DNA from: Paraburkholderia dilworthii
GTDB lineage: Bacteria > Pseudomonadota > Gammaproteobacteria > Burkholderiales > Burkholderiaceae
Length of the DNA stretch: 64,000 nucleotides
Assembly (NCBI RefSeq): GCF_000472525.1
Contig: NZ_AWZT01000020.1
Coordinates: 53,715 to 117,714 of the forward strand
Direction: 5' to 3'
The notes beneath the pieces are model-generated. The model made no database searches. It had not been told where the DNA came from and saw nothing but the letters and a program-made list of their open reading frames with translations. This document shows, in pieces, positions 42,073-51,482 of the stretch. The translations under genes and the position numbers were made by a program. Every line of letters starts with the position of its first letter. Positions within the stretch are counted from its first letter, which is position 1.

Positions 42073-43029
42073 TTAACTTTCAGCGAACAGCGACATGACC
42101 GAATCGCCGCGGCGGATCCGCGAGAACGTTTCGGCCAGCAGACCGGCGCTGGTCAAGGAACGGATCTTCGCGCACGAGCGGGCTTCTTCACCGAGCGGGA
42201 TCGTGTCCGTGACAACGAGTTCGTCGAGCGCGGATGCGGCGATACGCTCACCGGCGCCACCCGACAGAACCGGGTGGGTGGCATAAGCGAAAACCTGTTT
42301 CGCGCCACGTTCCTTCAGAACCTGTGCTGCCTTGCAGAGCGTGCCGGCGGTGTCGACCATGTCGTCCATGATCACGCAGGTCCGCCCTTCGACTTCGCCG
42401 ATGATGTTCATCACTTCGGCAACGTTCGCCTTCGGGCGGCGTTTGTCGATGATCGCGAGGTCGCAATTGAGCTGCTTCGCCAATGCCCGGGCGCGCACCA
42501 CGCCGCCGACGTCCGGCGAAACGACCAGCAGGTTCTCGTAGTTCTGCTTGCGCAGATCGCCGAGCAGCACGGGCGTAGCGTAGATGTTGTCAACGGGGAT
42601 GTCGAAGAAGCCTTGAATCTGGTCGGCATGCAGATCCATTGTGATGATCCGCTCGACGCCCGCGATTTCCAGCATGTTCGCCACGATTTTCGCCGAGATG
42701 GCGACGCGCGCCGAACGGGGGCGGCGATCCTGACGTGCATAACCGAAGTAGGGGATGGCTGCGGTGATCCGGCCGGCCGATGCGCGCTTGAGCGCGTCGA
42801 CCATGATCATCAGTTCCATCAGGTTGTCATTCGCCGGTGCGCACGTGGACTGCAGAACGAAGACGTCTTTGCCTCGCACGTTTTCCTGAATCTCGACTTG
42901 GATTTCGCCGTCCGAGAAACGGCTAACCATTGCTTTGCCGAGGGGAATACCGAGGATTTTGACGACTTCCTGTGCAAGCGCGGGATTTGCGTTGCCAGTA
43001 AAAACCATCAGGCCGTCATGGCTGCTCAT
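42073..43029 (-). CDS. prs: Ribose-phosphate pyrophosphokinase (PRPP synthetase)
   Basis: 318 residues, standard length. Transfers pyrophosphate from ATP to ribose 5-phosphate. Features: FTGNANPALAQEVVKIL, the ATP loop FGYARQDRRPRSARVAIS, HADQIQGFFDIPVDN and the PRPP-binding loop VIMDDMVDTAGTL. The product feeds purine, pyrimidine, histidine, tryptophan and NAD synthesis. The start is ATG 43029, 46 bases downstream of the tRNA-Gln gene on the same strand, so the tRNA and prs may be cotranscribed from the ispE side. Confidence 0.98.
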   Translation of the reverse strand: MSSHDGLMVFTGNANPALAQEVVKILGIPLGKAMVSRFSDGEIQVEIQENVRGKDVFVLQSTCAPANDNLMELMIMVDALKRASAGRITAAIPYFGYARQDRRPRSARVAISAKIVANMLEIAGVERIITMDLHADQIQGFFDIPVDNIYATPVLLGDLRKQNYENLLVVSPDVGGVVRARALAKQLNCDLAIIDKRRPKANVAEVMNIIGEVEGRTCVIMDDMVDTAGTLCKAAQVLKERGAKQVFAYATHPVLSGGAGERIAASALDELVVTDTIPLGEEARSCAKIRSLTSAGLLAETFSRIRRGDSVMSLFAES

Positions 43030-43075
43030 CGTGCACCTGCTTCAGGCTGGGGGCGAGGGGAAATGCAAGAATTTT

Positions 43076-43152
43076 TGGCAGGGGAGAAAGGATTCGAACC
43101 TTTGCATGCCGGAATCAAAATCCGGTGCCTTAACCAGCTTGGCGACTCCCCT
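43076..43152 (-). tRNA. tRNA-Gln, anticodon TTG
   Basis: 77 bases on the minus strand, including the encoded CCA. The acceptor stem AGGGGAG pairs with CTCCCCT. The anticodon stem CCGGA/TCCGG encloses TTTTGAT with anticodon TTG (reads CAA and CAG). The T arm has GGTTCGAATCC. It lies between ispE and prs, as in other Burkholderiales and gamma-proteobacteria. Confidence 0.97.
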
Positions 43153-43204
43153 ACACTAACTTTGAGCTCCGCCGAACGTGGAGTTTCGTTCGACGATGCA
43201 AAAC

Positions 43205-44086
43205 TTATGACGCGAAGGCAAAGAGTGGATGCTGCTCTAGACTGGCGGCCACTGCGCTGTTCCATTCGCGGGGCAGTTTGGCTTGCGCCGCTTCTGCTTC
43301 AGCTTTGCTACGGAACGCTGCAAAGACACTTGCACCGGATCCAGACATCCGCGCCGGCGCGACGTTCTCAAACCATCGCAGCACTTGCGCTACTTCCGCG
43401 TACTTTCCGACGACAACCTGCTGCATGTCATTACGGCCAAAACTTTCTGGCCATTCAGTGTTGCAGCTAAGTTCTGCAGGAAAGTCCGTAATTGTGAGGG
43501 CTTTTGAGTCTCTTGTCAACGCTTTTTCGGAAAAAATCGCTGCAGTTGGAACGTGAACCCTCGGTGTCACTACCAGGAAATGACGCGGCGGCAATTGTAC
43601 AACGGCCAAAGCTTCACCGACACCCTGGGCGAATGCATTTTTTCCGAAGACGAAAAACGGCACGTCGGCGCCCAGCTTCAATGCCAGCGCCTGCAATTCC
43701 AGCCGCGGCAAGTTCAACTTCCATAGCCGGTTCAGCGCGAGCAGCGTGGTCGCCGCGTCGGAACTGCCGCCGCCGAGGCCCGCGCCCATCGGCAGGCGCT
43801 TTTCAATTTCGATATCGACGCCTTCCGGCGAGCCCGTATGCGTTTTGAGCAAATTGGCGGCGCGCACGGTGAGGTCATGCTCGGGCGGCACGTCGGCGAT
43901 TTCGGTGCTGCGCGTGATGAGTCCATCGTCGCGCCGCGTGAAATGCAGCGTGTCGCCCCAGTCGAGAAGCTGGAAGACCGTTTGCAGCGTGTGATAACCG
44001 TCCGGCCGGCGCCCGGTGATGTGTAGAAAGAGGTTGAGTTTCGCTGGTGCGAGGCAATCGCGCAGCGAGTCGGTTGTTTCGATCAT
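43205..44086 (-). CDS. ispE: 4-diphosphocytidyl-2-C-methyl-D-erythritol kinase
   Basis: 293 residues, a GHMP kinase of the non-mevalonate isoprenoid pathway. LAPAKLNLFLHITGRRPDGYH contains the catalytic lysine and substrate-binding His (cited as PAKLNLFLHITG). The ATP loop is LPMGAGLGGGSSDAATTL near residue 100, and MSGSGASVFAAF near the C-terminus is motif 3. ATG 44086. It sits between lolB and tRNA-Gln-prs, an order (lolB-ispE-prs) conserved in proteobacteria. Confidence 0.96.
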   Translation of the reverse strand: MIETTDSLRDCLAPAKLNLFLHITGRRPDGYHTLQTVFQLLDWGDTLHFTRRDDGLITRSTEIADVPPEHDLTVRAANLLKTHTGSPEGVDIEIEKRLPMGAGLGGGSSDAATTLLALNRLWKLNLPRLELQALALKLGADVPFFVFGKNAFAQGVGEALAVVQLPPRHFLVVTPRVHVPTAAIFSEKALTRDSKALTITDFPAELSCNTEWPESFGRNDMQQVVVGKYAEVAQVLRWFENVAPARMSGSGASVFAAFRSKAEAEAAQAKLPREWNSAVAASLEQHPLFAFAS

Positions 44087-44151
44087 GAGTCGAGGCTACA
44101 TGCGCCAAGGCGGCGCCGAATAAGCGGCAAAAGTGCGCGCAGGCGCGCGTT

Positions 44152-44772
44152 TTACTGGTCCAGCACTAGCTTGATGTCGAGCGGCGGCTCCGAGCGCGTC
44201 AGATTCACGCGCTTTACGCCAGTGGCCGGCGCTTCCGCGTAGGCAAGATAGTCGATCGTCCAGCCGTCCTGTGTGATTTCCTTCAAGCGTGACGGTTGCT
44301 CCGGGTCCCTCTCCGTTTTGGCGCGCGACGTAGGCGCAGGCGAAGGCTGCAACCAGTAACGCAATCCCTCGACGGGCAGTGCGAACCCGAGGGCGTTTTG
44401 CATCAACGTGGAGACGTTATCGGCGGTGAGCGGCTGGCGGTTCGGCAATTCGAGCGTGGCCGAAGCCGGCGACGACGTCACGATTGCAAGCGTTTGTCCC
44501 AGCGGGTTGCGCAATTGCAAGGTCACGGTGTCGCCCGTTTCCTGCCAGGAGAAATTGCCGTAGGCATTGCGCTGCTGGCCATTCTGATCGTTGTACTGGA
44601 CCGCGAAACGGCCCTGGTAAGCGCGGCTCGTTTGCGCAGTAACCGCGGTCGCGGCGTTCGACGTGGACGGCCCCTGCGGCTTGACGGACGCACAGCCGGC
44701 CAATGCGACGACGGCTGCCGCCGCGAGCCCGAGCGCCGCCCTGGGAAGAGATTCGAAACAGGAAATACGCAT
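44152..44772 (-). CDS. lolB: Outer-membrane lipoprotein receptor LolB
   Basis: 206 residues from ATG 44772, which overlaps the upstream TPR gene stop as TGATG. A signal peptide ends in the lipobox VALAGCASVKP, so the mature protein is lipid-anchored. The core (YQGRFAVQYNDQNGQQRNAYGNFSWQE, cited as QGRFAVQYN and NFSWQE; LRNPLGQTLAIV; GLRYWLQP) matches the LolB open barrel that accepts lipoproteins from LolA. The C-terminal RVNLTRSEPPLDIKLVLDQ is typical. Translationally coupled to the TPR protein. Confidence 0.93.
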   Translation of the reverse strand: MRISCFESLPRAALGLAAAAVVALAGCASVKPQGPSTSNAATAVTAQTSRAYQGRFAVQYNDQNGQQRNAYGNFSWQETGDTVTLQLRNPLGQTLAIVTSSPASATLELPNRQPLTADNVSTLMQNALGFALPVEGLRYWLQPSPAPTSRAKTERDPEQPSRLKEITQDGWTIDYLAYAEAPATGVKRVNLTRSEPPLDIKLVLDQ

Positions 44773-46613
44773 CAAAGATCGTTCACCTGAAGACGTTGCA
44801 GCGTTTTGACGAGCGTTTCGTTGTCGGGTTCGAGCTTACGCGCTTCGCGGAAAGCGGCGCGAGCCTGATCCTGATCGCCGGCTTTCCACAGCACTTCGCC
44901 GAGATGCGCGCCGATTTCGGCGTTAGGCTGAATGTCGTACGCCTTGCGCAGCAGTTTGATCGCATCCGACGTGTCGCCCATGCGGTACTTGACCCAGCCG
45001 ACGCTGTCCATGATGAACGCGTCGTTCGGCGCAAGCGATGACGCCTTCTCGACCAGTTTGTCCGCTTCTGCGAGACGCTGATTGCGATCCGCAAGCGAAT
45101 AGCCAAGCGCGTTGTAAGCCTGGGGATTGTCCGGCTGAGTCTGGATCAGCTTGCGCAATTGCGCTTCCATGACGTCGAAGTGGCCGTTCTTTTCGGCGGC
45201 CATTGCGTAGTCGTACGTCAGATCCGGTTCGTCCGGAAATGCAGCCGTGGCTTGTTGCAGGCGCGTTTCGGCTTCCGGGTAGCGCTTGGCGTCGAACAGG
45301 ATCGCCGCGTCGGTACGTGCGACCAACGCCTGATCGCGCGGATCGGCCGGCCGCAGGTTGGCGAGCTGGCGCCGCGCGTCGTCAGGCTTGCCTTGCTTGG
45401 CGAGCAGTTGCGCGCGCGTGATCTGCGCGGGCATGTACTGCTGGCTCGACGGTGAAATCTTGTCGAGCCAGTCAGCCGCAGCCGCCTCGTTTTTCTGTTC
45501 GAGCGACAGCTGCGCAAGGTAGATGTACGCCTGACCGGCGTCCGCGCCAGGTGTTTTTTCGGCTTGCTGCGCGTACTGTGTGAGATACGTCTGCGCTTCG
45601 TTGAAATTCTTCTGTTGAATCTTGATGAGCGCGAGCGCCATGAGCGGCGTCAGGTCGTTCGCATTCGCCTTGTGCATGACCTCGAACTGTTTTTGCGCGT
45701 CGTCCAGGCGGTCGCTCGCCAGATACATTTGTGCGAGCGCGAGACGCGCGTCATGCGATTTCGGATTTTGCTGCACGTATTTTTCGAGCGACGCAATCCC
45801 TTCCTTGCGCTCCTCCGGTCCCATTTGCGACAGCGTCAGCGCGGCCGGCAAATAGTCCGGCTTGAGCGCAAGCGCCTGTTCGAGCGACTTGCGAGCACCC
45901 GGCGCGTCATTGGAAACCAGTTGCTGACGCGCGATGGCCAATTGCGCTTCGGGCCGGTTCATATCGTTCTTCAGCATGTCCTGCAACACATGCAGGCCGC
46001 CGATCCGGTTCGGTCCGCGCGAAAGCAGCAACTGAAGCGCCAATATCGCGCTGCCGCGATTCTCCGCCGGCACCTTCGCGAGCTCGCGCTCGAGCAGCGG
46101 CGCTGCGTCATCCGGCTTGCCCGACAGCACGAGCAGCGACGCGTCGAGTTGCGCGGCTCGCTCCGAGTTCGGCGCATACTGCTGCCACAATTGCGCGGCG
46201 GCCAGCGCGTCCGACGGGCTCTGCGCGGCTAGCGCAATTTCCGTGGCACGTTGCGCCATGCGCGGATCGTGCGTGTCGCGCGCGAGCGCGAGGTAGGTCT
46301 GATAGGCGGGCGCGGGCTGATTGCGTTGCAGCGCGACTTCCGCGGCGAGGACCTGGAATACGATCTGGCTCGTCAACTGCACATTCGGCAGCGCTTTCTG
46401 TTCTTCCGCCGAGGGCGGGCCGAGCGGATCGGCCAGCGTGGCCGACGTGTCGTCGGCGTCCGGCGATGGGTCCTGCGCGTGCGCGGGCACCGCAGCAAAC
46501 GCCCACAGAGCCAGCGCGGCGGCACCGAGCGAGCGCCGGGCGGACACTGCGTGAGGCACGCGGGATGCGCTAGCCGGGCGCTTCAAAAACAGCTTCACGA
46601 AGGACAAGTTCAT
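44772..46613 (-). CDS. Exported tetratricopeptide-repeat protein
   Basis: 613 residues from ATG 46613 (MNLSFVKLFLKRPAS). A signal-like hydrophobic segment ends VPAHAQDPS. The mature protein is a long superhelix of TPR motifs from about residue 75 to the end, for example AEKNGHFDVMEAQLRKLIQ, NPQAYNALGYSLADRNQRLAEA and AEIGAHLGEVLWKAGDQDQARAAF. TPR proteins of this type beside lolB are conserved in betaproteobacteria; the partner proteins are unknown. An envelope scaffolding role is inferred from export and the lolB coupling. It is divergent from mutM. Confidence 0.87.
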   Translation of the reverse strand: MNLSFVKLFLKRPASASRVPHAVSARRSLGAAALALWAFAAVPAHAQDPSPDADDTSATLADPLGPPSAEEQKALPNVQLTSQIVFQVLAAEVALQRNQPAPAYQTYLALARDTHDPRMAQRATEIALAAQSPSDALAAAQLWQQYAPNSERAAQLDASLLVLSGKPDDAAPLLERELAKVPAENRGSAILALQLLLSRGPNRIGGLHVLQDMLKNDMNRPEAQLAIARQQLVSNDAPGARKSLEQALALKPDYLPAALTLSQMGPEERKEGIASLEKYVQQNPKSHDARLALAQMYLASDRLDDAQKQFEVMHKANANDLTPLMALALIKIQQKNFNEAQTYLTQYAQQAEKTPGADAGQAYIYLAQLSLEQKNEAAAADWLDKISPSSQQYMPAQITRAQLLAKQGKPDDARRQLANLRPADPRDQALVARTDAAILFDAKRYPEAETRLQQATAAFPDEPDLTYDYAMAAEKNGHFDVMEAQLRKLIQTQPDNPQAYNALGYSLADRNQRLAEADKLVEKASSLAPNDAFIMDSVGWVKYRMGDTSDAIKLLRKAYDIQPNAEIGAHLGEVLWKAGDQDQARAAFREARKLEPDNETLVKTLQRLQVNDL

Positions 46614-46700
46614 GGAAATCCGTTCAATGTTTCGGACGATTGTAACGCGCTCGCTACAATACGCGCACAACCACTCACGCAAGTTGCAGACCAGTTAGAC

Positions 46701-47531
46701 ATGCCAGAGCTGCCAGAAGTTGAGGTTACCCGACGGGGAATCGAACCGTATGTGTCCGGCCGCAAGGTAGAGCGCGTCGAGGTCCGTACGCCCGCGTTGC
46801 GGTGGCCGATTCCCGCCGACCTTGCGAAGACCTTGCGCGGACATGTCGTGCGCAAGGTCGAACGGCGCGGCAAGTATCTGCTGTTCGAAATCGGCGCGGG
46901 CTGGTTCATCGTGCATCTGGGCATGACGGGGACGCTGCGTGTATTGCGTCATGTGCCGCATCCGCCGGCCGCCGCGAAGCATGACCACGTCGACTGGATT
47001 TTCGACGACTTCATTTTGCGCTTTCGCGATCCGCGACGCTTCGGCGCCGTACTGTGGCATTCACGTGAAGCCGGTGACGTGCTCGAGCATCCGTTGCTCG
47101 CGAGTCTCGGCGTGGAGCCGTTTTCGCCGGCATTCTCGGGCGCGCTGATGCACCGGCTCACGCGCGGGCGCAAGGTATCGGTGAAGCAGGCGCTGCTGGC
47201 CGGCGAAATCGTGGTCGGGGTAGGAAATATCTATGCGTCGGAGAGCCTCTTTCGCGCGGGTATTCGGCCCACCACCGCCGCAGGCCGCGTCTCGCTCGTA
47301 CGCTACGGCTTGTTGGCCGACGCTGTGCGCGTGACCCTCGCGGCGGCAATCGAGAAAGGCGGCAGCACGCTGCGCGATTTCGTCGGCAGCGATGGCGAAA
47401 GCGGGTACTTTCAGCTCGATTATTTCGTCTATGATCGCGCGGGGCAGCCGTGCCGCGTCTGTGGCACGCCGATCAGACAAATCGTGCAAGGCCAGCGCTC
47501 CACTTACTTTTGTCCTACCTGTCAGCGCTAA
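46701..47531 (+). CDS. mutM: Formamidopyrimidine-DNA glycosylase
   Basis: 276 residues. MPELPEVEVTRRGI at the N-terminus has the catalytic Pro2 and Glu3. LGMTGTLRV, FRDPRRFGAVLW and VGVGNIYASESLFRAGI (helix-two-turns-helix) follow. The C-terminal zinc finger CRVCGTPIRQIVQGQRSTYFCPTCQ (cited by CRVCGTPI and YFCPTCQR) has all four cysteines. It excises 8-oxoguanine and cuts the strand. The start ATG 46701 leaves an 87-base divergent gap to the TPR gene. mutY begins eight bases after the stop, so both oxidised-guanine repair enzymes are in one unit. Confidence 0.97.
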   Translation: MPELPEVEVTRRGIEPYVSGRKVERVEVRTPALRWPIPADLAKTLRGHVVRKVERRGKYLLFEIGAGWFIVHLGMTGTLRVLRHVPHPPAAAKHDHVDWIFDDFILRFRDPRRFGAVLWHSREAGDVLEHPLLASLGVEPFSPAFSGALMHRLTRGRKVSVKQALLAGEIVVGVGNIYASESLFRAGIRPTTAAGRVSLVRYGLLADAVRVTLAAAIEKGGSTLRDFVGSDGESGYFQLDYFVYDRAGQPCRVCGTPIRQIVQGQRSTYFCPTCQR

Positions 47532-47538
47532 ATTCTCA

Positions 47539-48678
47539 ATGCCTTCCCGCTTGACTCCACACCCTGCGCAGCGTTCGTCACCGTCCGCTGTGCCCGTTGC
47601 ATCCGCATCTCCATTGATGTCAGATTTTTCCACACGGCTGATCGCGTGGCAGCGCAAGCACGGCCGCCACGATCTGCCCTGGCAGAACACGCGTGATGCA
47701 TATCGCATCTGGCTGTCGGAAATCATGCTGCAGCAGACGCAAGTGTCGACGGTGTTTCCGTACTACGCGAAATTCCTCGCGCGCTTTCCGGATGTTGCCA
47801 CGCTTGCCGCAGCGCCAGTCGATGACGTCATGGCGCTGTGGGCCGGCCTCGGCTACTACACGCGCGCCCGCAACCTGCATCGCTGCGCGCAGGCGGTCGT
47901 CGAGCAGCACGGCGGCGCGTTCCCCGCTTCCGTGGATGAACTCGCGGAATTGCCCGGCATTGGCCGCTCGACTGCGGCCGCGATCGCGTCGTTTGCGTTT
48001 GGCGCCCGCGCGACGATTCTCGACGGCAACGTGAAGCGCGTGCTCGCGCGCGTGTTCGGCGTCGAAGGTTTCCCTGGCGAAAAGAAGGTCGAGAATGCGA
48101 TGTGGACGCTGGCGGAATCGCTGCTGCCGTCAAATGCATCGGATGCCGAAGTCAGCGCATACACCCAAGGTCTGATGGACCTCGGCGCCACGCTTTGCGT
48201 GCGCGGCAAGCCTGACTGTTTGCGTTGTCCGTTCGCCGCCGACTGCGTCGCGAACGTAACGGGGCGTCAGCGCGAACTGCCGGTCGCGCGTCCGAAGAAA
48301 GCCGTGCCGACTCGTCGCACGTGGATGCTCGTGCTGCGCGACGGCAATGCGGTGATGCTCGAAAAGCGCCCGCCGTCCGGTATCTGGGGCGGCTTGTGGA
48401 GCTTGCCCGAAGCCGCCGACGAAGCCGCTCTCGCGACGCGCGCGCGTGAGTTCGGCGGCGACGGTGCGGTGTCGCCGCTCGCGCCCCTCACGCATGTCTT
48501 TACGCATTTCAAGCTGGACATCGAGCCGCGGCTTGCGGAGTTGGATCGCGATGTCGGCGCACTCACCGCGCTAGGCGATGCGGATACGGCTTGGGTGTTG
48601 CTGAGCGATCTCGATTCTTTCGGCGTGCCCGCACCCGTACGGAAACTGCTGGATGGTCTGCAGGGTTCGCTGATCTGA
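47539..48678 (+). CDS. mutY: A/G-specific adenine glycosylase
   Basis: 379 residues if read from ATG 47539, eight bases after mutM; ATG 47617 (MSDFSTRLIAWQ) gives 353 residues and starts exactly at the homology, so it is a real alternative. The glycosylase core has RIWLSEIMLQQTQVSTV, the helix-hairpin-helix LPGIGRSTAAAIASFAFG and catalytic Asp in ATILDGNVKRV. The 4Fe-4S loop is CVRGKPDCLRCPFAADC. The C-terminal Nudix-like domain recognises 8-oxoG (MLEKRPPSGIWGGLWSLPEA). It removes A mispaired with 8-oxoG. Confidence 0.95.
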   Translation: MPSRLTPHPAQRSSPSAVPVASASPLMSDFSTRLIAWQRKHGRHDLPWQNTRDAYRIWLSEIMLQQTQVSTVFPYYAKFLARFPDVATLAAAPVDDVMALWAGLGYYTRARNLHRCAQAVVEQHGGAFPASVDELAELPGIGRSTAAAIASFAFGARATILDGNVKRVLARVFGVEGFPGEKKVENAMWTLAESLLPSNASDAEVSAYTQGLMDLGATLCVRGKPDCLRCPFAADCVANVTGRQRELPVARPKKAVPTRRTWMLVLRDGNAVMLEKRPPSGIWGGLWSLPEAADEAALATRAREFGGDGAVSPLAPLTHVFTHFKLDIEPRLAELDRDVGALTALGDADTAWVLLSDLDSFGVPAPVRKLLDGLQGSLI

Positions 48679-48702
48679 CAGACCACGCGGGAGCGCGGCT
48701 GT

Positions 48703-49338
48703 TTACAGCAATTGATGCTGCTGCATATAGTGATGAACAACGTCGATACGCGCGCCGGCGTCCAGCATCTCCATCAGTTTCTGACGCGCCTTTAGCGCAA
48801 TTGGCAGCACTTCGGCGAGACGGTTGGACACCCACGACGGATCTTCGAGTCTGAACGGCTCCGCGAACGGCAAACTGTCCGGGTCGCGCTCGCGGATCGT
48901 CGCGATGATCCGCTCGAGCACCTCCGCGCACGCGCCGAATTTGGCCAGTTGCTGATTGCCTTCAAGTGGCCGGTCCTCGCCGAGCGGCTCAGCCATGCCG
49001 ACCAGCAAACCGCTGCTTTCCACGCGGTGCGACAGCAGACGAAAGCGCCGGGTGCCGCGTGCGCGAATCAGCAGCATGCCGAAGTCGTCAACGTCGCATT
49101 CGTCGATTTCGGCGAGGCACCCGATTGGTTCGGGCACCGAAGGCTCGTTTTCTCGCGCCACTTCCGCGCCGCTTTTCAGCAGGCACACGCCGAACGGCGT
49201 CTTTTCGCGCAGGCAGTCGCGCGCCATATCGAGGTAGCGCGCTTCGAAGATTTTCAGCGGCAGTATTCCGTCGGGAAACAGAACGGTATGCAGCGGAAAC
49301 AGCGGCACATCGGCGAGCACAGTAGAAGTAGAGGACAT
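48703..49338 (-). CDS. LON peptidase substrate-binding domain protein
   Basis: 211 residues consisting of just the N-terminal (LAN) domain of Lon, without ATPase or protease parts. VPLFPLHTVLFPDGILPLKIFEARYL at the N-terminus is the clear mark (cited as LFPLHTVLFPDG and FEARYL), followed by FGMLLIRARGTRRFRLLS and a helical end (LPIALKARQKLMEMLDA). Stand-alone versions are common in proteobacteria, and their function is unsettled. ATG 49338; 39 bases downstream of rapZ on the same strand. Confidence 0.9.
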   Translation of the reverse strand: MSSTSTVLADVPLFPLHTVLFPDGILPLKIFEARYLDMARDCLREKTPFGVCLLKSGAEVARENEPSVPEPIGCLAEIDECDVDDFGMLLIRARGTRRFRLLSHRVESSGLLVGMAEPLGEDRPLEGNQQLAKFGACAEVLERIIATIRERDPDSLPFAEPFRLEDPSWVSNRLAEVLPIALKARQKLMEMLDAGARIDVVHHYMQQHQLL

Positions 49339-49377
49339 GGCGCAACGCTTCGAGTTAAGGCCGCGCGATGCGGCCGG

Positions 49378-50271
49378 TTAAGCCACTAACTTCGATGACG
49401 CGCCGGCGTCGACCGGTGCATCGCGGTGCCGCACGATTACATTCGCCGCATTGGCGAGACGCGCGGCGAGCGTCTCTGCAATGAACACCGAGCGGTGCTG
49501 GCCACCCGTGCAACCAATTGCGACGGTCAGATAACTACGATTGTCGTCGCGGAAATGCGGGAGCCATTTGGCGAGAAACTTCTCTATATCGTCGATCATT
49601 TCATGCACGACCGGCAGCGCGTCCAGAAAATCGATCACCGGTTTGTCCAGACCCGTCAGCGGGCGCAATTCGTGATCGTAGTACGGGTTTGGCAGCGTGC
49701 GTACGTCGAACACGAAATCGGCGTCGAGCGGCACGCCGCGTTTGAAGCCGAACGACTCGAACATCAGCACGAGTCCTGCATGCTCCTGCTCGATAAAGCG
49801 TTTTACCCATTGGCGCAACACGTTCGCGCGCAGATTGCTGGTGTCGATCTGATGGCCGAATTCGGCGAGACCCGCGACGAGCTCACGCTCGCGTTCGATT
49901 GCTTCCGCGAGCGACGTGAGCAGCCCAACGTCGGCATCATGCGCGGTGGAGCCCGACAACGGATGGCGACGGCGCGTTTCCGAGAAGCGCTGAATCAGCG
50001 ACTGCGTGCTCGCGTTGAGGAACAGCACCCGCACGTCGTGAGCGCGCGACAGGTCGCGGATCATCGCAGGCATGTCGTCGAGTGACGCGCTTGAACGGGC
50101 GTCGATCGCGACGGCGAGGCGGTCATGTCCGTCTTCGGCGAGATAGGACGCGAGCTCGGGCAGGAAGCGCGGCGGCAGATTGTCGACGCAGTAATAGCCT
50201 GCGTCCTCGAGCGCGTTTAGCGCGACGGATTTGCCAGAGCCGGATATGCCGGTGATGAGGATTATGCGCAT
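49378..50271 (-). CDS. rapZ: RNase adapter protein RapZ
   Basis: 297 residues with the P-loop GISGSGKSVALNALEDAGYYCVDNLPP near the N-terminus (cited as GISGSGKSVALN and CVDNLPP). The C-terminal half has TVAIGCTGGQHRSVFIAE, the GlcN6P-sensing and RNA-binding domain. In E. coli RapZ senses glucosamine-6-phosphate and guides RNase E to the sRNA GlmZ to tune glmS. Here it is in the hpf-ptsN-hprK-rapZ cluster, as in other betaproteobacteria. The GlcN6P link is notable given the nag operon in this window. Confidence 0.95.
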   Translation of the reverse strand: MRIILITGISGSGKSVALNALEDAGYYCVDNLPPRFLPELASYLAEDGHDRLAVAIDARSSASLDDMPAMIRDLSRAHDVRVLFLNASTQSLIQRFSETRRRHPLSGSTAHDADVGLLTSLAEAIERERELVAGLAEFGHQIDTSNLRANVLRQWVKRFIEQEHAGLVLMFESFGFKRGVPLDADFVFDVRTLPNPYYDHELRPLTGLDKPVIDFLDALPVVHEMIDDIEKFLAKWLPHFRDDNRSYLTVAIGCTGGQHRSVFIAETLAARLANAANVIVRHRDAPVDAGASSKLVA

Positions 50272-50374
50272 GGAGTCGTGAAATCGGTCCGTTTCATCAT
50301 AGCATCTGAGCGCTTTCGCGCGTACCCGAAGCCGGCCACTGGCGGGGGCTCAGAGTGCTCCACGTACGACTGAC

Positions 50375-51343
50375 TCAGATCAGCTTGCCGGGAAACTGGC
50401 TATCCGGATCCTGCATGGCGAGGCGCTGGCGGTCCATGAAGTCGCGCAGTGTATCGATGCCGCGCAATTGCAGGATGGTGTTGCGCACGGCCGCTTCGAC
50501 CAGCACCGCGAGGTTGCGGCCGGCCGCAACCTGAATTGTGACCTTGCTGATGGGCAGACCGAGCACGTCGACGGTTTGACTCTCCAACGGCAGCCGCTGG
50601 AACTCACCGTCAGGACGGCGTACCAGTTGCACGATCAGCTTGAGCTTCATTTTTCGGCGCACAGCGGTTTCACCGAAAATCGTTTTGATGTCGAGCAGGC
50701 CTAGGCCGCGCACTTCCAGCAGGTTTTGCAGCAGCGGCGGGCAGCGTCCTTCGACGAAGTCGGGGCCGAGGCGCACGAAGTCCACGGCGTCGTCAGCAAC
50801 GAGGCCGTGGCCGCGGCTGATGAGTTCGAGGCCGAGCTCGCTTTTGCCGAGGCCCGAGTCGCCGGTCAGCAGCACACCCATGCCGAGGATGTCGAGAAAC
50901 ACGCCGTGCAGCGTGGCACGCGGCGCGAGAATGCGCGACATATAGAGGCGCAGGCTGTCGATCACCGCAGCCGCCGACATCGGCGTCGTGAAAAGCGGCG
51001 TGGACGAGCGCGTACAGCGCAGCACCAGTTCCGGCGGCGCGGCGACGCCGCCCGCCACCACGAGGAACGGCGGTTCCAACGCGATCAGTTCGGCCATGTG
51101 GCGCGAGCGGTCTTCGTCGGTTTGGCGCTTGTAGTAGTCGATTTCGGCGTCGCCCAGCACCTGGATCCGGTTCGGGTGGATCAGGTTCAAGTGGCCGACG
51201 AGGTCGGCGCTCGACGTGGCATTGGCGACGGATTCCGATGAAAAGCCGCGTTCCCAGCCTTCATGCCCTGTCAGCCAGCTGAGTTTCAGCGTGGCGGCGT
51301 TATCGTCGAAGATGCTCTGGGCGTTGATGCTGGACGTATCCAT
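50375..51343 (-). CDS. hprK: HPr kinase/phosphorylase
   Basis: 322 residues. The P-loop GDSGLGKSELGLELISRGHGLV and the HprK signature RGLGLLDIKTIFGETAVR (both cited in part: GDSGLGKSELGLELI, EVRGLGLLDIKT) are present. DDAVDFVRLG contains metal-binding aspartate. The enzyme phosphorylates and dephosphorylates a serine of HPr-type proteins. In proteobacteria it occurs with PtsN and RapZ and controls the nitrogen-PTS rather than sugar catabolite repression. ATG 51343; between ptsN and rapZ. Confidence 0.96.
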   Translation of the reverse strand: MDTSSINAQSIFDDNAATLKLSWLTGHEGWERGFSSESVANATSSADLVGHLNLIHPNRIQVLGDAEIDYYKRQTDEDRSRHMAELIALEPPFLVVAGGVAAPPELVLRCTRSSTPLFTTPMSAAAVIDSLRLYMSRILAPRATLHGVFLDILGMGVLLTGDSGLGKSELGLELISRGHGLVADDAVDFVRLGPDFVEGRCPPLLQNLLEVRGLGLLDIKTIFGETAVRRKMKLKLIVQLVRRPDGEFQRLPLESQTVDVLGLPISKVTIQVAAGRNLAVLVEAAVRNTILQLRGIDTLRDFMDRQRLAMQDPDSQFPGKLI

Positions 51344-51482
51344 GAGTCAGTGACTCCAGTGTGGGCCGCTTGCCGGGCAAACCGCTGGCCGCGCTAACGC
51401 GGGCCGTGCGCTGTGCCTGGCTGTATCCGCGCGCGGGCAGTTGAACGTGCGGATAGGCGGCGTGCGGATGACCGCCGCTGCA